Source of the DNA: Pirellulaceae bacterium
GTDB taxonomy: Bacteria; Planctomycetota; Planctomycetia; Pirellulales; Pirellulaceae
Reading direction: 5' to 3'
Assembly: GCA_020846515.1 (NCBI GenBank)
Contig: JADLDX010000909.1
Location: 1 to 7,136, forward strand
DNA length: 7,136 nt
In this document: in pieces, positions 6,312-7,136 of the stretch
Layout: every line of letters starts with the position of its first letter
Numbering within the stretch: the stretch's first letter is position 1
Position numbers and translations under genes: made by a program
Notes under the pieces: generated by a model
The model's input: the letters and a program-made list of their open reading frames with translations, nothing else
Told to the model about the DNA's origin: nothing
Database searches by the model: none

Positions 6312-6899
6312 CTACTTGCTGCCGAGTTGTTGATGTAGTTTCTGAATGGCCAGTACCGCCTCCTCGCCGGAGTAAGACGCTACTTCCATCGTGCGTCCGT
6401 CGGGGATGCGGAAGGACGCTTGCAAGTGCGTCTGACCGTGGCGCTGCGTCTTCTGGATCTGGAAATTGGTCAGTACCCGCCATGGTAACGACACCTGTCG
6501 CATAGCTGAACAGACGGACATGCGATGACTTCCGCCGGGAACCGTATACAGCACGTTCTCGTTCAAATGAATGCCACCCTCGAAGACAAAAATCGCATCG
6601 GATTTCCTCGCGGGTTTGCCGAATTGTAGGGCGAAGCAGGCAGCGATAGCAGTCGTGAATGCAAAGGCATTTACTACTGTCGTGTTGACCGGTCGTCCTG
6701 GGGCAAGCGAACGGTTCGCCATCATTCCTAGTAGCACCATGATGACGAAGATACCTACAAATAGAAGCAGAGTTATACCCGCCTTGGCCCATAGATTGGT
6801 GAGACGCGGCAAGTTGGCCACGCAACTGGCGATCAGGTTCCCGTATTGGGGAAGTTCCGGGCATGCGCGAAACCGTTCGTCGTTGGGCAGCATGGGCAT
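6312..6899 (-). CDS. Two-span membrane protein with C-terminal PH-like domain, unknown function
   Basis: A 195-aa protein. A polar N-terminus of about 37 residues precedes two hydrophobic segments, about 38-60 (ITLLLFVGIFVIMVLLGMM) and 73-93, joined by a short polar loop. Residues 102-193 form a soluble tail of alternating strands: IFVFEGGIHL, then LPWRVLTNFQIQ, then ASFRIPDGRTMEV, ending in a helix EEAVLAIQKLHQQ. This order resembles small bacterial PH-like or DUF6585-like domains; that is fold inference, not a recognised family match. Both ends of the membrane hairpin probably face the cytoplasm. The start is uncertain: an AAAGG is only 3 bases from the ATG at 6899 but 9 bases from the in-frame ATG at 6893 (M3), so the shorter form is equally likely or better. 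It lies 30 bases after the gene entering from the right edge, suggesting an operon. The overlapping 221-aa frame (6199-6864) lacks any domain-like pattern and was set aside. Confidence 0.8.
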   Translation of the reverse strand: MPMLPNDERFRACPELPQYGNLIASCVANLPRLTNLWAKAGITLLLFVGIFVIMVLLGMMANRSLAPGRPVNTTVVNAFAFTTAIAACFALQFGKPARKSDAIFVFEGGIHLNENVLYTVPGGSHRMSVCSAMRQVSLPWRVLTNFQIQKTQRHGQTHLQASFRIPDGRTMEVASYSGEEAVLAIQKLHQQLGSK

Positions 6900-6902
6900 A
6901 TG

Positions 6903-6907
6903 CCTTT
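6903..6907 (-). promoter_or_regulatory. Probable Shine-Dalgarno of the two-span membrane protein gene
   Basis: AAAGG on the minus strand, in the 30-base gap after the upstream gene. Spacing is 3 bases to the ATG at 6899 and 9 bases to the in-frame ATG at 6893. The second spacing is the usual one, so this site favours the start at 6893. Confidence 0.45.
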
Positions 6908-6929
6908 ATTCTGGACAGCTGGATTTAGT

Positions 6930-7136
6930 TCAATTGACGTTACGGGTGAAACCTTGAGGATTGCGCACCAGATAGTCGCAATGCCGATTGAGATACTCAA
7001 CCACCAACGCCGGGTCACCTTCGTAGTTTGTGTCAAACTTGATCGAGCTACCCTTCACAGGTTCTATGGTGACGTTGAGCACCATGTTGGCAGCGCGATG
7101 GGGATAGAACTCGAGCATCAATACCTTATGGATCTC
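6930..7136 (-). CDS. C-terminal part of an unidentified protein, gene continues past the right edge
   Basis: The frame is open from the window edge to a TGA at 6930-6932, giving 68 visible residues. In-frame TTG and ATG codons at 7121 and 7118 are possible but need not be the true start, since the frame stays open upstream (EIHKV before them). The visible part has strand-like stretches (LMLEFYP, MVLNVTIEP, SIKFDTNY) followed by a helix (DPALVVEYLNRHCDYLV). I do not recognise the family. The strand-strand-helix ending resembles the C-terminus of the neighbouring 195-aa protein, so the two may be related or both PH-like. The 30-base gap to that neighbour suggests co-transcription, with this gene first. 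Confidence 0.6.
   Translation of the reverse strand, partial: EIHKVLMLEFYPHRAANMVLNVTIEPVKGSSIKFDTNYEGDPALVVEYLNRHCDYLVRNPQGFTRNVN

Noticed and set aside
6199..6864. 221-aa minus-strand open frame overlapping the 195-aa gene
   Set aside because: Its translation is rich in Arg, Ser and Thr, with no hydrophobic or domain-like order. The alternative frame over the same DNA has two clean membrane spans and a strand-rich domain.

Overview
The window looks like a chromosomal segment from a planctomycete, most likely of the Pirellulales (Rhodopirellula-like) type. This rests on four things: an ECF sigma factor gene translationally coupled to a Ser/Thr kinase that carries an N-terminal zinc anti-sigma motif; a very long secreted protein with a segment resembling the planctomycete domain TIGR03067; moderate GC content with weak Shine-Dalgarno sites; and intergenic palindromic repeats of a kind I associate with these genomes. 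The taxonomic call is inference from content, not from a marker gene.

Layout. Bases 1-115 hold palindromic repeats: two tandem 34-bp units, one inverted variant with compensatory stem changes, and a truncated copy at the left edge. Bases 134-727 (+) encode a 197-aa ECF sigma factor. Bases 724-2163 (+) encode a 479-aa membrane kinase that overlaps the sigma gene by ATGA. Bases 2164-2451 are non-coding and hold four copies of a short GC-rich repeat (two forward, then two reversed) and one longer hairpin. Bases 2452-6159 (+) encode a 1235-aa exported multidomain protein. Bases 6160-6311 are a short convergent gap with no clear terminator. On the minus strand, a gene entering from the right edge (stop at 6930) is followed after 30 nt by a 195-aa protein with two membrane segments (6312-6899).

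How the genes may work together. The sigma factor and kinase form a compact signalling pair: the kinase's cytoplasmic N-terminus can plausibly bind the sigma factor, the kinase domain follows, and a single membrane segment leads to a short outside tail. The exported protein downstream has two secretin-N-like repeats, a coiled coil, a TIGR03067-like segment, an NTF2-like region, a thioredoxin-like region without the CxxC cysteines, and a C-terminal region resembling a trypsin fold without its catalytic residues. It may be an envelope scaffold or sensor. Its link to the sigma/kinase pair rests only on adjacency and shared strand, and the repeat-rich gap suggests a separate transcript. The most unusual item is this domain combination of apparently enzyme-dead folds.
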